Source: Rhinopomastus cyanomelas (Eukaryota; Chordata; Aves; Bucerotiformes; Rhinopomastidae). From it: a stretch of DNA of 64,000 bases. The notes below the pieces were generated by a model that saw nothing but the letters and a program-made list of their open reading frames with translations, was not told the origin of the DNA and searched no databases. The first letter of the stretch is position 1. Each line of letters begins with the position of its first letter. A program made the translations under genes and the position numbers. This document shows, piece by piece, positions 11,807-22,954 of this stretch. Location of the stretch: NCBI GenBank assembly GCA_013400115.1, contig VXBP01010394.1, positions 806,001-870,000 of the forward strand. The letters are read 5' to 3'.

Positions 11807-14672
11807 AGCAACACCACAGTAGTGGGAGCAGAACTGCTTTTAAGGTCGACAAATCACTGTATTCTGGGTAAATATGTTACTCCAAAATTGACTTTTTTGT
11901 TAAATTTGTTGTTTTGAATAATTGTGTGCCCTTAGTATTATTTCTAGCCTAAGAGCAAAACCTGATAATACTTTCCACAACAACCTGATGCAGTTTTTAA
12001 TTAAAGAGAACGTTTTTTAATCGTGATGACTCTACTGTATTTGTCTCTTGTATAACTCTTCTGAACAGGGACAGCATCTTAATGCACTGTGGCTAAGGGC
12101 TCAGTTGTTCAATGCTCTGAAAAACTGACTGTTTGAAGGAACATTAAAACATATGTGGAATAGATGCATAATGAATCTTACTCATTTGTCATGCTCGTGA
12201 CTAACTTCAATCTTTCCGCACCAACCCCAAAAAAATTTCTCAGCTGCAATTTTGTCATTAACTGGAACGAATACAGAAGAGGTTCATCTTTACTTCATGT
12301 GAGTTTCTGTAAAAATACACTAAAATGTTCAAAGTGTGTAGACTTCTGTCATCACATGAAAGATTAACTATCAGCTCATGAAGTTCAGCCTACCGTAATC
12401 ACTCCAGAACATTTAAGAAGAGACACTAAAACCTTTTCTTGAAGCTGTTTGGAATGGTATCTTATCTGCTAGCAGCTGAGAAGCAGGCCACAGCTTCTGA
12501 TGCTGAGTTGATTGCCCTGCTCCACACTTGGACCATTACAAACTGAGTAGCACCCAAACCCACAGTGGTATTGGGAAAAAGCTGCAGCCCTTGACTGGCA
12601 ACTTGTCAGAATTATGGATCCCTATTTACAGAAGGCAGGACACGCACAGCTTTTTAAAAGGTACTGAACAGGAGCAAATACAAGTGAGCTGGGTAGGGCT
12701 TAGGTGCCATCATGCAAACCACAACGTTTGGGAGAAGGCAAACACTTGGAACGTTTGGTACTCACTGCATGGCACCCAGTAACCAACAAGACAGCATGAG
12801 AAAAGGCAGCAGATCTCATGTTAGACATCAGATGTGGCCCACAGAACTGGTGAATTATAATAAGACAAGAGATAAAGTACCCTTTAAGTTTGGTAGAATG
12901 AGAGGGAGAAAAGATTTCCATGGATAAGCAGGTAGCTTACATGTCCTGCAGACAGTCATGTCTCCTCTGCATACATTTCCACCAGGGATGGTGCTGTGAT
13001 CCTGGTTACACTAAAGGCTTTGTGAAAGCACAAGTTACCACAATTCCAGAAAAACCTCTGCCTACACCTAGCCCTTATCAAGGTCTAAACTCCAACAGTT
13101 GCTCTCCACAGCCAAGAAGGAAGATGAGTAAAAGGAAAGGAGACCCACAAGCTGAACTGAAAGTGGACTCAATGAAACAAACAAACCAATACCAGATGCC
13201 AGTATAAAGCAATACTCAGCCCAGCAAGTGTGCAGTGGCCACAAGGAACAGGAGAGAAAGCAGCTTCTTGGGGACAGGAGAAGGAAGGGGAACAGGATGA
13301 ACCAGAACCCAAGCACAAGCCAACTTTTCTCCTCAGCCAACCTCCCCCTTTATACTGAGCATGACCTTTGCAGGATGGGACACAGCTGTGGCCAACTCTG
13401 GGCAGCTGCCCTGGCTAACTGGAACTGCTAACAGGCTGCCCATAAGAGCATGTCCTAGCAAAATCAGGACAGCTGCTCAACTGATCAAGACAGATACTTG
13501 GAGCCAAATATTAAACGTGTAGCACCCAGCACTGGGGGTCAGCTCTCAGATTTTAACATCTTCAAGGAACAGCTGGACTGTGAATCCTTTTTGGACTAAT
13601 CCTGTTACTGAATGAAGAGAGAATGAAGATAAATACAGTAACTTTAATTTCTTATGTCCCATTTTTCCTTCACCTTTTAGTACTATGACTGTGAAGTGCT
13701 GCTGGATTAACGAGACGCTAGTACTGCTTTGTCTGCCTCCATCCCAGCAAGGATGCACTTTGAATACAACTGACATAATGAAATGGACAGTTAGATGTCA
13801 ATCAATACTGTATCACTGAAAGCCCCATAGTAGTATGAGCTGGAAATTGTAGAACTCTACAGAATTAGTTACAATTTTCATTGCAACTATAAATCAGGTA
13901 ATAATGAACCCAATATTACTCCAACTAGCTGTACTTTCAACACACAGAGATTAATATAGGCCACAAACTCAAGCCTGAACATCTTCAAGAGCACTCAAAT
14001 TCATATTTAGCTCTTACATTTCAGCTACCTAAATGATGTTTGTAATTTATTTGGGCAAGTGAGATACACTGCACTACACAAGGATTTTACTTGCACAGAA
14101 TACTTTGCATCTTTTTATCGTATGTGTCCAGAAAATCTGTACCTAAAATGAGAGATATTGAGGCTACCTACATGAACAACCTCCAGAAGTGAGGTTGTCC
14201 TATTAAGCACTTCACAAGCAGGTAAGAATAGAGCTGGAAAGAACAAGAGAGAAGAGCTGAACAACAGAAAATCTGTTAAACTTTGTTCAATGTGAATGGC
14301 TCATGATACCTCATAACTGGGACCCTGAACAAGTTCCCACATTCAGTCCTTAAGATCTTTTAAAAAATTGTCTAAGTAAGGGCTTTTAGTGAAAGAAGGC
14401 CGGATCAATATTCATCTTCCCTGCGTATTTCATTCTCAGTAAGAAATGACTGCATAAGAGAACTGACAGTTTAAAGAGAAAACTTTCAATAGTTTCATTT
14501 TTTCCCCAAAGCCTTAAATAGATCACACAGCAAAATCCCAAACTGACACTTCAGAGGTGCTACAGAGACCAGTTTTTCCTTTTTCTTTCTGATATTAATA
14601 TCTTTAATACAACATTAAACTAAGAAAATATTAAGCAGAAAATTTCAAAATATTTTAGGAAGATAAACCTTT

Positions 14673-14767
14673 AACTGGTGACCTGATCTGGGGGAATCTG
14701 CTATGGCAAGGGGTTGGACTAGATAATCTTTCAAGGTCCCTTTCAACCCTTGACATTCTGTTGGTTC
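14673..14767 (+). mobile_element. CR1 3' UTR fragment
   Basis: GGTTGGACTAGATAATCTTT and TCAAGGTCCCTTTCAACCCT form the CR1 3' UTR signature. The upstream CTGGGGGAATCTGCTATGGC corresponds to the spacer after the ORF2 stop. No coding part is left. Confidence 0.75.
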
Positions 14768-16062
14768 CATGTGAACTGCATTCTGCTGTTAATTTGATAA
14801 TAAATTGACAAGAAGCCAGAAAGGTAAAGCAAGTGTCTGAATTGCTCTTTATTTATTTGCGTCTCCAAGTGTGAAAGATGATGTGAAACTGATATTGAAG
14901 ATGCAAGAGTTAAACCTTGTGAATGTATAAGCAAGAATGCAAGAGACTAAGGAGAAGAACACTAAGGGCAGCCTTCAAAAAGCTGGGCAGATATTGTTCT
15001 CTTCTGTATTTGTTTTTTTGTTCCTATAACGATGACAGATATGTAAAGCCACATATATTCCTAAGTATCTGGTACTGCCTTTATCTCTGCACAGTCTGTT
15101 CCACTGACCTCTCACAAGTATTCCCGTGCCTTTGTTGTTTTGTACCCAGGAACACCACACAATTCACTGGCTTGCTGAAGCTTCACTCGACACCATGGGG
15201 TACAAAATAACACACAGAGCATTATCTGTGGAAGAAGAGAAGACTGCCAGATGCTGGGAATACTCCTATGAACAGCAAAATCATCTTTGCCCCTTCAAAA
15301 GTTAGACTGGTTGCCTAATTGATCGGCCTCCCCCTCTTTTTGTGGTGTTTTAAGAGTTCAGGGATTGGCCAGGAAATCAATATAGCTCATGCAGAAGCCC
15401 CTAGAAATGGAGAGGGAGAAGAAAAAAAGTTATTTTAGTTTGGGAAACTATTCACCAGTATCTCCTGGGTGCATCTTTGAAGCACCAGACAATATGCAGG
15501 AAGCTTCGCTGAAAACACACTCATTAAATTTTTTAGGGTAGAAATGGAAGAAGGAAGGTCATGTTCTGCAAATACTCTATATAAAGAGAAAGAAAAAAGC
15601 CATTTGAGTGCCCTGACACTGCACTGTGACATATTTCAATCATTTACAGGAAGCCCTCAGCAAAGAATGCAAACAGCAAAGTTCTTCCTCATGAATGATC
15701 TTGCCTTTCAGCCAGGAAAGATCCCCAGCTGCCCTGTGTAAATGCTGCAAACGAAAAGGACTTCTGTTTCTGAACTCCCTGAAAGTCAAACCACTTTCAG
15801 TGTATACAAATCTCTGTATAGAATTTTTCCTTCCAAATACATATAAGCAGCACTCTTGCTCAGCTATGATGAGGATGCATATGGCAGCACTGGATTCCCT
15901 AGTGCTACAGAAATTATTCAGAAAGTTTGCCTGTGCTTCACATAAAAGTAGCAAAAATATTTTAGTTATGGGGATATGAATTGACCAATTCACATGTTAG
16001 AAACAAGAATTCAAAAATCTATATGCTAACCTTGAAAAGGAATGTGTCTGTAAATGATGTAA

Positions 16063-16221
16063 ATGAGGAGAGGCTGAGGGAGCTGGGGCTGTTCAGCCTG
16101 GCGAAGAGGAGGCTAAGGGGAGACCTCATTGCTCTCTACAACTACCTGAAGGGAGGCTGGAATGAGGCTGGTGTTGGCCTCTTCTCCCTCCCTAGGGACT
16201 AGCAATAGGGCAAGAGGAAAT
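16063..16221 (+). mobile_element. Older CR1, 5' half (split by a younger CR1)
   Basis: Plus-strand CR1 coding sequence with ERLRELGLFSLAKRRLRGDL in frame, followed by a broken region and then GGGCAAGAGGAAAT. The match stops at 16221, where a minus-strand CR1 tail begins. It resumes at 17397, so the older element was split by insertion. Confidence 0.85.
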
Positions 16222-17396
16222 CACAGTATCACAGTATCACAGTATTATCAAGGTTGGAAGAGACCTCATAGATCATCAAGTCCAACCTGTCAACACAGAG
16301 CTCAAGGCTAGACCATGGCACCAAGTGCCACGTCCAATCGTGCCTTGAACAGCTCCAGAGTTGGCGACTCCACCACCTCCCTGGGCAGGCCATTCCAGTG
16401 GCCAATGACTCTCTCGGTGAAGAATTTTCTCCTCACCTCAAGCCTAAATTTCCCCTGGCGCAGCTTGAGGCTGTGTCCTCTTGTTCTGGTGCTGGCTGCC
16501 TGAGAGAAGAGAGCAACCTCCTCCTGGCCACAACCACCCCTCAGGTAGTTGTAGACAGCAATAAGGTCTCCCCTGAGCCTCCTCTTCTCAAGGCTAAACA
16601 ATCCCAGCTCCCTCAGCCTCTCCTCATAGGGCTTGTGCTCAAGGCCCCTCACCAGCCTCGTTGCCCTTCTCTGGACACGCTCAAGCACCTCAATGTCCTT
16701 CCTAAACTGAGGGGCCCAGAACTGGACACAGTACTCAAGGTGCGGCCTAACCAGTGCAGAGTACAGGGGCAGAATGACCTCCCTGCTCCTGCTGGCCACA
16801 CCATTCCTGATGCAGGCCAGGATGCCATTGGCCCTCTTGGCCACCTGGGCACACTGCTGGCTCATGTTCAGGCGGGTATCAATCAGCACCCCCAGGTCCC
16901 TTTCTGTTTGGCTGCTCTCCAGCCACTCCGACCCCAGCCTGTAGCTCTGCATGGGATTGTTGTGGCCAAAGTGCAGCACCCGGCACTTGGACTTATTGAA
17001 CGCCATCCCGTTGGACTCTGCCCATCTGTCCAGGCGGTCAAGGTCCCGCTGCAGAGCCCTTCTGCCCTCCAACTCAGACACATCTACCCCCAGCTTTGTG
17101 TCATCTGCAAACTTGCTGATGACTGACTCAATGCCCTCATCCAGATCATCTATGAAAATATTAAAGAGGATGGGGCCCAGCACTGATCCCTGAGGAACAC
17201 CACTAGTGACCGGCCGCCAGCTGGATGTGGCACCATTCACCACCACCCTCTGGGCTCGGCCCTCCAGCCAGTTCCTAACCCAGCACAGAGTGTTGCCGTC
17301 CAAGCCGTGGGCTGACAGCTTAGCCAGCAGTTTGCTGTGGGGGACAGTGTCAAAGGCCTTGCTGAAGTCCAGATAGACCACATCCACAGGCAACTC
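16222..17396 (-). mobile_element. Young CR1 LINE, 5'-truncated, inserted into an older CR1
   Basis: Read on the minus strand, this CR1 runs from inside ORF2 (ELPVDVVYLDFSKAFD) to its 3' tail of three exact ATACTGTG octamers (plus-strand CACAGTAT at 16222-16245). The coding part has no stop or frameshift. It is nearly identical to the plus-strand copy at 29095-30161; I saw only a handful of base differences. It interrupts a plus-strand CR1 with little or no target duplication (at most a shared AT). The 5' truncation means it cannot move on its own. Confidence 0.95.
16308..17396 (-). CDS. CR1 ORF2 fragment: reverse transcriptase and C-terminal domain
   Basis: An open frame of about 362 codons inside the young CR1, without a true start because the element is 5'-truncated; the first in-frame residues are ELPVDVVYLDF. 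It carries non-LTR reverse transcriptase motifs in order: LDFSKAFDTV, then SGVPQGSVLGPILFNIFIDD, then the catalytic FADD at about residue 93. The CR1 C-terminal region follows (RLRELGLFSLEKRRLRGDLI) and ends in ALGAMV before TAG. The full enzyme would copy CR1 RNA at a nicked target. The endonuclease domain and ORF1 are absent, so this is a remnant, although a recent one. The frame on the opposite strand is a shadow. Confidence 0.93.
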   Translation of the reverse strand, partial: ELPVDVVYLDFSKAFDTVPHSKLLAKLSAHGLDGNTLCWVRNWLEGRAQRVVVNGATSSWRPVTSGVPQGSVLGPILFNIFIDDLDEGIESVISKFADDTKLGVDVSELEGRRALQRDLDRLDRWAESNGMAFNKSKCRVLHFGHNNPMQSYRLGSEWLESSQTERDLGVLIDTRLNMSQQCAQVAKRANGILACIRNGVASRSREVILPLYSALVRPHLEYCVQFWAPQFRKDIEVLERVQRRATRLVRGLEHKPYEERLRELGLFSLEKRRLRGDLIAVYNYLRGGCGQEEVALFSQAASTRTRGHSLKLRQGKFRLEVRRKFFTERVIGHWNGLPREVVESPTLELFKARLDVALGAMV

Positions 17397-17625
17397 ATGG
17401 TGTCAGGTTGTGCAGGGGAGGTTCAGATTGGATCTTAGGAAAACCTTCTTCCCCAGAAAGAGTGGACAGGACTTGGAACAAGCTGTCCAGGGAGAGGCAC
17501 TGTTCCTGGAGGGGTTCACAAATAGACAGACATGGTGTTTCAGGAGACGGTTTAGTGATTCAGGATTGTAGGGCGGATGGTTGGACTTAATGGTCTGGAA
17601 AGTCTTTTCCAACCTTGATTTATGT
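17397..17625 (+). mobile_element. Older CR1, 3' half (continues from 16221)
   Basis: Plus-strand CR1 resuming after the inserted copy: ATGGTGTCAGGTTGTGCAGG, GGTTCAGATTGGATCTTAGG and AACAAGCTGTCCAGGGAGAG follow the CR1 consensus order. The end has GGTTGGACTTAATGGTCTGG then AGTCTTTTCCAACCTTGATT. It joins cleanly to GAGGAAAT at 16221, so the two pieces are one older element. Confidence 0.87.
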
Positions 17626-18983
17626 GCAGAGAGAGACAGAATCTGAGGTTCTCTGATTCCTTGATATCTGCTACTCTTCTGTTTTGCTGTAAAGACACAG
17701 ATGAGAACCACCTCATCACACTGGAGAGAAAAGCTTGGCACCACGTATCTAAAAGCCTGCATCACCAGACAAGTGATCACGAAACCTGCTATCGGGTGTA
17801 AAGCCAACAGGATATGCCGGTGATGCTGTAGATACGGAAACAGCCCATGACTCTGTTGTTTGTGGTTATGTCATCGTACACATCACCAACATATTTCCAT
17901 ATCACCAGTAATGAAAAGTGGTCACGACCTCAGCATTTTAAGCATTTTTCAAATAAAATGAAGAAGCGCATTCCTCCCTCGACAGAGGCAATCTAAATTT
18001 CCATCAACATCACTAGAGGTTATTTATGCCTTGATAGGTTGTAAACTGTTACAGATTAATTTTAAGTTAAAAGTGCATTGGGAGAAGTCTAATATATCTA
18101 GCTCCTTCTAAATTGCTCTTTGTCAGATCTGATGGCTTTCCACTGTCTCCTCCCACACACTTTCCATCTCTCCTGAAAATTGCTTCATCTTTGAATCATT
18201 ACCATTGTAATTACAAAAAGAAAAATCAGCAATAGAAGTAAAAATCTTTGACGCCAAGAGCACTACCACAGGACAAAAATATCCTGCTGTATCCAAAGAT
18301 AACACAACACTGCATTATTGATGTTTCTATTGATTATTGACCATACTAACATGCTTGCCAAATACCAGAAACATGTCTAGAAGCTGTGAAAGGCATGGTC
18401 ATCCCAGAACATTTGGCAGAAAAACATTCTTGCCCATTTTTGGTAGTAAATCTAGAGGTGGAATACTCCTCATCTAGGGTGCAGCTGGGTAAATCTGGGT
18501 GTGCAGAAGGGAGAGGACTTGGGAGTCTTCACCTACTGGCTGTAACACTTACTCAGATGTTTCAGGGTCGTTCAATACAAGCATTGACAAAATACTGTTC
18601 TACAAATACAAAACATGCTCAGTAGTTGGATGGATAAATGATCAGTTCTACTCCTAAGAGCATTAGCCTCCAAAAGGGGATGGCAGTACAAATCTTAACG
18701 TGGTTCATTATGGGATAAAGGGGGCTTTCAAATTTTGCTTTGTTGAGGACTCCGAAAACGCAGAAGATGACATATAGGGCTAACACATACTTCCAAATCC
18801 CTTATTTACTAAGGAACATGTCCTGCCATTTGACAATTTCAGTGCAGAGGACAGGGATTCCTGTGGGAAAGAGAGCTGCAAATCCTCACATCTGGAGTTA
18901 GACGCCGAAAAGCCAGAGGCCAGGAAGCAGTGTTAGGTATGTGGGTGGATTCAATGATGTTAACTGTCCGTCTTAGCCTTAAA

Positions 18984-19362
18984 TCATAGGATCGTAGGAT
19001 GTTAGGGGTTGGAAGGGACCCAAGAGATCATCGAGTCCAACCCCCCTGCCGGAGCAGGACAAAACTATCTAACACAGATCACAGAGGAACACATCCAGGC
19101 GGGCCTTGAAAGTCCCCAGAGAAGGAGACTCCACAACCTCCCTGGGGAGTCTGTTCCAGTGCTCTGTGACCCTCACAGTAAAGAAGTTCCCCCTTGTGTT
19201 GAGGCGGAACCTCCTCTGCTGCAACTTACACCCATTGCTCCTTGTCCTATCACAGGGAGCAAGTGAAAAGAGCCTGTCCCCCCCCTCCTGGCCAGCCTTC
19301 AGATACTTATAAACATTGATCAAATCTCCCCTAAGTCTTCTCTTCTCCAGACTAAATGATTC
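18984..19362 (-). mobile_element. CR1 LINE 3' fragment, antisense
   Basis: Read on the minus strand, it encodes INVYKYLKAGQEGG, then TRGNFFTVRVTEHWNRLPRE, ending in FLCDLC. This places it in the FLCDL subfamily. The plus-strand left end ATCATAGGATCGTAGGATGT is the inverted octamer tail. The segment 19077-19190 is about 98% identical by eye (two differences in 114) to 37717-37830. Confidence 0.9.
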
Positions 19363-22300
19363 TAAGCAGAGTCTGCAGAGAAGCAGACACCTCTTCTGTT
19401 TATGTTTCGCCTAGCAGGTAGATCGCTGGAGCTCTGCGTTATGGCTGTCAAAGGTGGGGGATGAGGAAGGTGTGTGTAGCTCATTTGCATTGAAAAAAAA
19501 GGAACAGAAAAGATAAGACTTATCTTGATCACAGTCTGCAGTAGAGCACCCATATTACCAAATAACCTTGACTGTAACGGGAACACCCTCCACAACAGCT
19601 AAAACCCAACAGTTTTAAACATCCAGGTAATATTTTCAGTGAAGTGCACTTTGTAACAGCATACTGTACTTTAACATCGCTCAGGCGATTCAAGGAAAAG
19701 CTAAATCCTCCATCTTAAAATTCTGGCATGAAATTGGTTCAAGATTTAGCAACTGCTGTATCTTAGTCTTTTGCCTTGTTATTAGTTTTCCAATTTTTTT
19801 TCTCATCTAGATTACCCTCTATTATTTAGTTATAACTTCCTCCATAATTGCAATCAATGAATAGTAATCATTTAATAAACATATCCTGACAGGTCTATTT
19901 TTGCACTGGGAAAAGATTAATTTTCTTTATCATCGCTCCAGTAAGCAATTTTTCTCCTTACCTGAAGCAGCAAAGTGAAATGTAGTGCCTGGCGCAGAGT
20001 TCTGTTCGGCCCTGCCTGCATCTGAACACAACCAGACACTGCTCCTTTTGTTTATTATTGCTTGGATTTATACCTAACAAATTAGATCGATTCTTCTAAG
20101 CAGGCTTGGCCTCACGCCACTGGAATCAAAGCACATTTTCCTACAGACTCCAAGAGCTTTCAGACTAGATCTACTGACAAATGGAAATTCAGAGTAAATA
20201 AACTCTCCTATAGGACTTACATTTTTCTGCTTAAACTCAATATGAACAAATTCTTAACTGTCCTGAGAGGTAAGGCTGGCCATTCTTAGCTCCTAGAGAC
20301 CTTCTAATGGTATTCAAAATGCAAACTAAGTACAGGGAAGGGAGAGATTGAATCTCTGCTTGTATGATCTCTTTCCTCTGCTCTGGTCTGGCTTATCCTC
20401 AGGACAAGCAGACTGTGCAGTTCACCAGTTTGCAGTTGCCTTCTAAAAAGCACTCAAAACTGGTTTTGGATTAAGAAAATAAAGTATTACAAAAGTAATT
20501 AAAAATCAAGGTTTGAATACATCCAATTTACATTCTTGAAGATTATCCTTGCAGGTGGACAATCCTCACTGAGTAATTCTGGCATTAAAGGGTCTGTCAA
20601 CCTTCCAGGTGAAAGGCAGTACTCTACAATGAAATTAATTGTTGTACAACTGAGTACAACTTAGCTCTTCATCCTAATAATTAAAGCAGCTTGAACCCTT
20701 GTCCCAACACACCAACTCATTCTTAAGAATAAATTTCCTGATGGGAACTTCAGGCATTTTCAGACCAAAGTACAAAAAGTACTTTTACCATCCTTATCTT
20801 CCAGCAAGTTTGAAGGAAGTCCTTCCTATATATACCAAAACAAAAAAACCCTTCTATATATTTGAATCACTTTAGCAGTATTCCCCCTTCCTCTGAAAAT
20901 AACTGATTATGTACATCAATACAGGGAAAATATTTCTTTCACAGCTCTGAAAATTGAGACAAAAAGCTCACTTCAGAATTCACTAGTTTAAGCTTGCAAT
21001 TGTCAATTATTTAAGGTATCAGTAGAAGGCATCTTTTTGTGTGCACAGTAACGAAGACAACTTTAAACACACTAATTACCTCTCGACATCAGCATGTTAG
21101 CAGAAGATTATACAGCAAAACAAATGTTGCACAAAGCAGCAACTTTTAAAATAAGCAAATATTACACAATTTAATGCAAAAGAAAAAAAAAACCAAAAAA
21201 CTGTTATATACTTGGCATTTTGTAAAGATCTGGGAGGTACTTAAATACGGAACCAAAATGCCCAGATTAATCTAACAGAGATATGATGGAAGTCACAAAG
21301 CATTTGTGAAAAAACACTCTGCCTCTGTGCTGGACACAAGTGTTCAGTCAGAAAAGCTTTGATTTAAATCACATTAGCAGAGAGCGGTGGAAGCATGCAG
21401 CATCACAACAGCAAAGGATATGTCCCAAATTTATGTTTTGGGTTTACTTTCTTTTTTCATCTCTCCAATAAGAGTATATGTTTAGTTTGCAGCTCATGTG
21501 TATCAGAACTGGTCTGTACATCCAGGGAGAAATCAGGGGGGAATGAAAAAGAAAAACAGCTTGAGGGATGCAAGAGACTCACCATACTTTTAAGTAAAGA
21601 AATAACAATTCACTTGTAATCGGACTGTACCATTAGGGTCCCTGATTGCCATGAAAATCTCAATTGACCTGCTCCTTTTCTTTGTTAAATTTACCACTTT
21701 CAGATAATTAAATCAGCATGACCTTGGATTTGCACTCATTAGGTTTCTTTTAAGATACCTTTCTTTTAATATACCTTGCAGTCCTCAGAGAAAAGTACCC
21801 TTGCCTGAAACTCACTTTGTCTCAGCAGTTGGATACTCTTGCTCCAGATGATTTTGCTGACTTCTCAGAAGAGATGTGATCACTGAGAATTTCCCTTTTT
21901 GTCATTAAAGAATGGGGAAAATAACATTTTTTTTTTCCTTTGTTTCCAAAAACGTAATAAAATAATCCAAATATACTGACTGCTTGTGGAGACAAAGTAA
22001 AGACCCTCTTTGAGGGACAACTAATTCCACTCCAGAAGACATTCCAAAGCCCAGTAATTGAGAGGATAGTGTCAGTATAACCTTTTTGAACTTCCCAGGC
22101 TGACACACGGCCCCTGAGCTGCAGCCGTGCTGGTGGCGACGCCCTGCATGATGCCAGTGCTGCAGCGAGCAGCACACTATTAGCAAAGGGTAGAGCAGCA
22201 TGTGGCCCCACCAACGAGCCCTGCCATGCTGGGACTGTCTGTGTGCAAACACCGTGCTCACTGTCACAGCACTACTCGGGAGAACGCTAAGGGGCTATTT

Positions 22301-22741
22301 CTGTAACACCAGGAGCATTTATTCCTCCACAAGTTGACCCCTGCTCTGTGTGGGGATGCTTGTGGTGTGTTGCAGATGTGATGTAGAATAGCAGGAGAGC
22401 ACTGATGCATCAGAGCAGGAAATTGAAAAAGATGCCATTCACACAAAGGAATGGTTAGTTAAGTTTGGAAATCTTGGCTTGGATGACACCATGATGGGCC
22501 ATTTGTTACATCTTCACTTACTAACGTTCATTTACTGTGGAATTTGTTGTTTGTTTTTTTTCCTCTACTAATCAGTTTATTACTGATTTTAAATGATTCC
22601 AAGAGCTCATCTGCATTTTGCCCAACACATTTTGAGTCAGAGTCAGTATTCGGAAGCACTAGGGTCCTTAAAGGAACAGCCCATTACAATACACGACAGT
22701 AACTATGTTTCTACGATTTATGAAAAGAAAGCAATATGTGC

Positions 22742-22768
22742 CTGTTTCGGTGCCTGTCGTTTGCCTAC
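22742..22768 (-). other. TENM2: Candidate in-frame extension of the EGF7 exon (alternative donor)
   Basis: After the GT donor at 22768-22767 the frame stays open and reads GRQTTGTET. Human TENM2 as I remember it has GRQTAGTET between EGF7 and EGF8. Extending the exon by exactly 27 bases to 22742 keeps the same phase and would use a GC donor (ACAG then GCACAT on the minus strand). The residue conservation supports it, but the donor is weak. Use of the extension is inferred. Confidence 0.5.
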
Positions 22769-22954
22769 CAATGGTGCAGTGCTCCCCATTCCAGCCCTCT
22801 CTGCATTCACATTTCCCATCTTTACAAGTTCCGTGCTCTGTACAGCGGGGGTGACACACGCGCTGGTCACACGCCTCTCCTGTCCACCCTTCTTCACAGC
22901 GACACGCTCCGCCCATGCACACCCCGTGAGTGCCACAGTCCACGGAGCACACTT
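22769..22954 (-). CDS. TENM2: TENM2 exon encoding EGF-like repeats 6 and 7
   Basis: The exon is 186 bases, with acceptor TTCTCCTAG before 22954 and donor GGTAGG after 22769. It starts with two bases completing the Glu codon begun in the previous exon, then reads 61 codons and ends with one base of the next codon. It encodes EVCSVDCGTHGVCMGGACRC (EGF6) and VCHPRCTEHGTCKDGKCECR (EGF7), each with six cysteines in EGF spacing, ending GEHCTI. Teneurin-2 is a type II transmembrane synaptic adhesion protein that binds latrophilins. The EGF array forms the stalk outside the cell. Residues match TENM2 better than TENM4, which I recall as CSQGWNG where this has CREGWNG. Confidence 0.95.

Larger units (their letters stand above)
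1..22741 (-). other. TENM2: TENM2 intron following the EGF7 exon (3' part outside window)
   Basis: This is non-coding sequence downstream of the last visible TENM2 exon in transcript orientation. I looked on the minus strand for the EGF8 exon and the following cysteine-rich region and found no matching frame, so the next exon should lie before base 1. The stretch holds many CR1 fragments (listed separately), a nested CR1 pair, an AT-rich tract and one unexplained block at 7915-8571. Other open frames here are short, lack domain features and are expected by chance at this base composition. The segments 1-3744, 12000-14670 and 19363-22741 contain nothing I can identify beyond AT-rich unique sequence. 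Confidence 0.8.

Noticed and set aside
12461..12490. Possible antisense microexon for the teneurin EGF7-EGF8 insert (reverse complement contains AGATAAGATACC)
   Set aside because: The translation does not fit the insert residues I remember, and an in-frame stop occurs.
16398..17126. A 242-codon frame antisense to the CR1 reverse transcriptase, also present at 29254-29982
   Set aside because: Both occurrences are shadows of the GC-rich ORF2. The two copies are nearly identical, so its presence twice is not independent evidence of coding.
19951..19970. CTTACCTGAAGCAG, resembling an antisense splice donor of a small TENM2 exon after EGF7
   Set aside because: The adjoining sequence does not encode the expected short insert or EGF8 and has no matching acceptor with a conserved frame.
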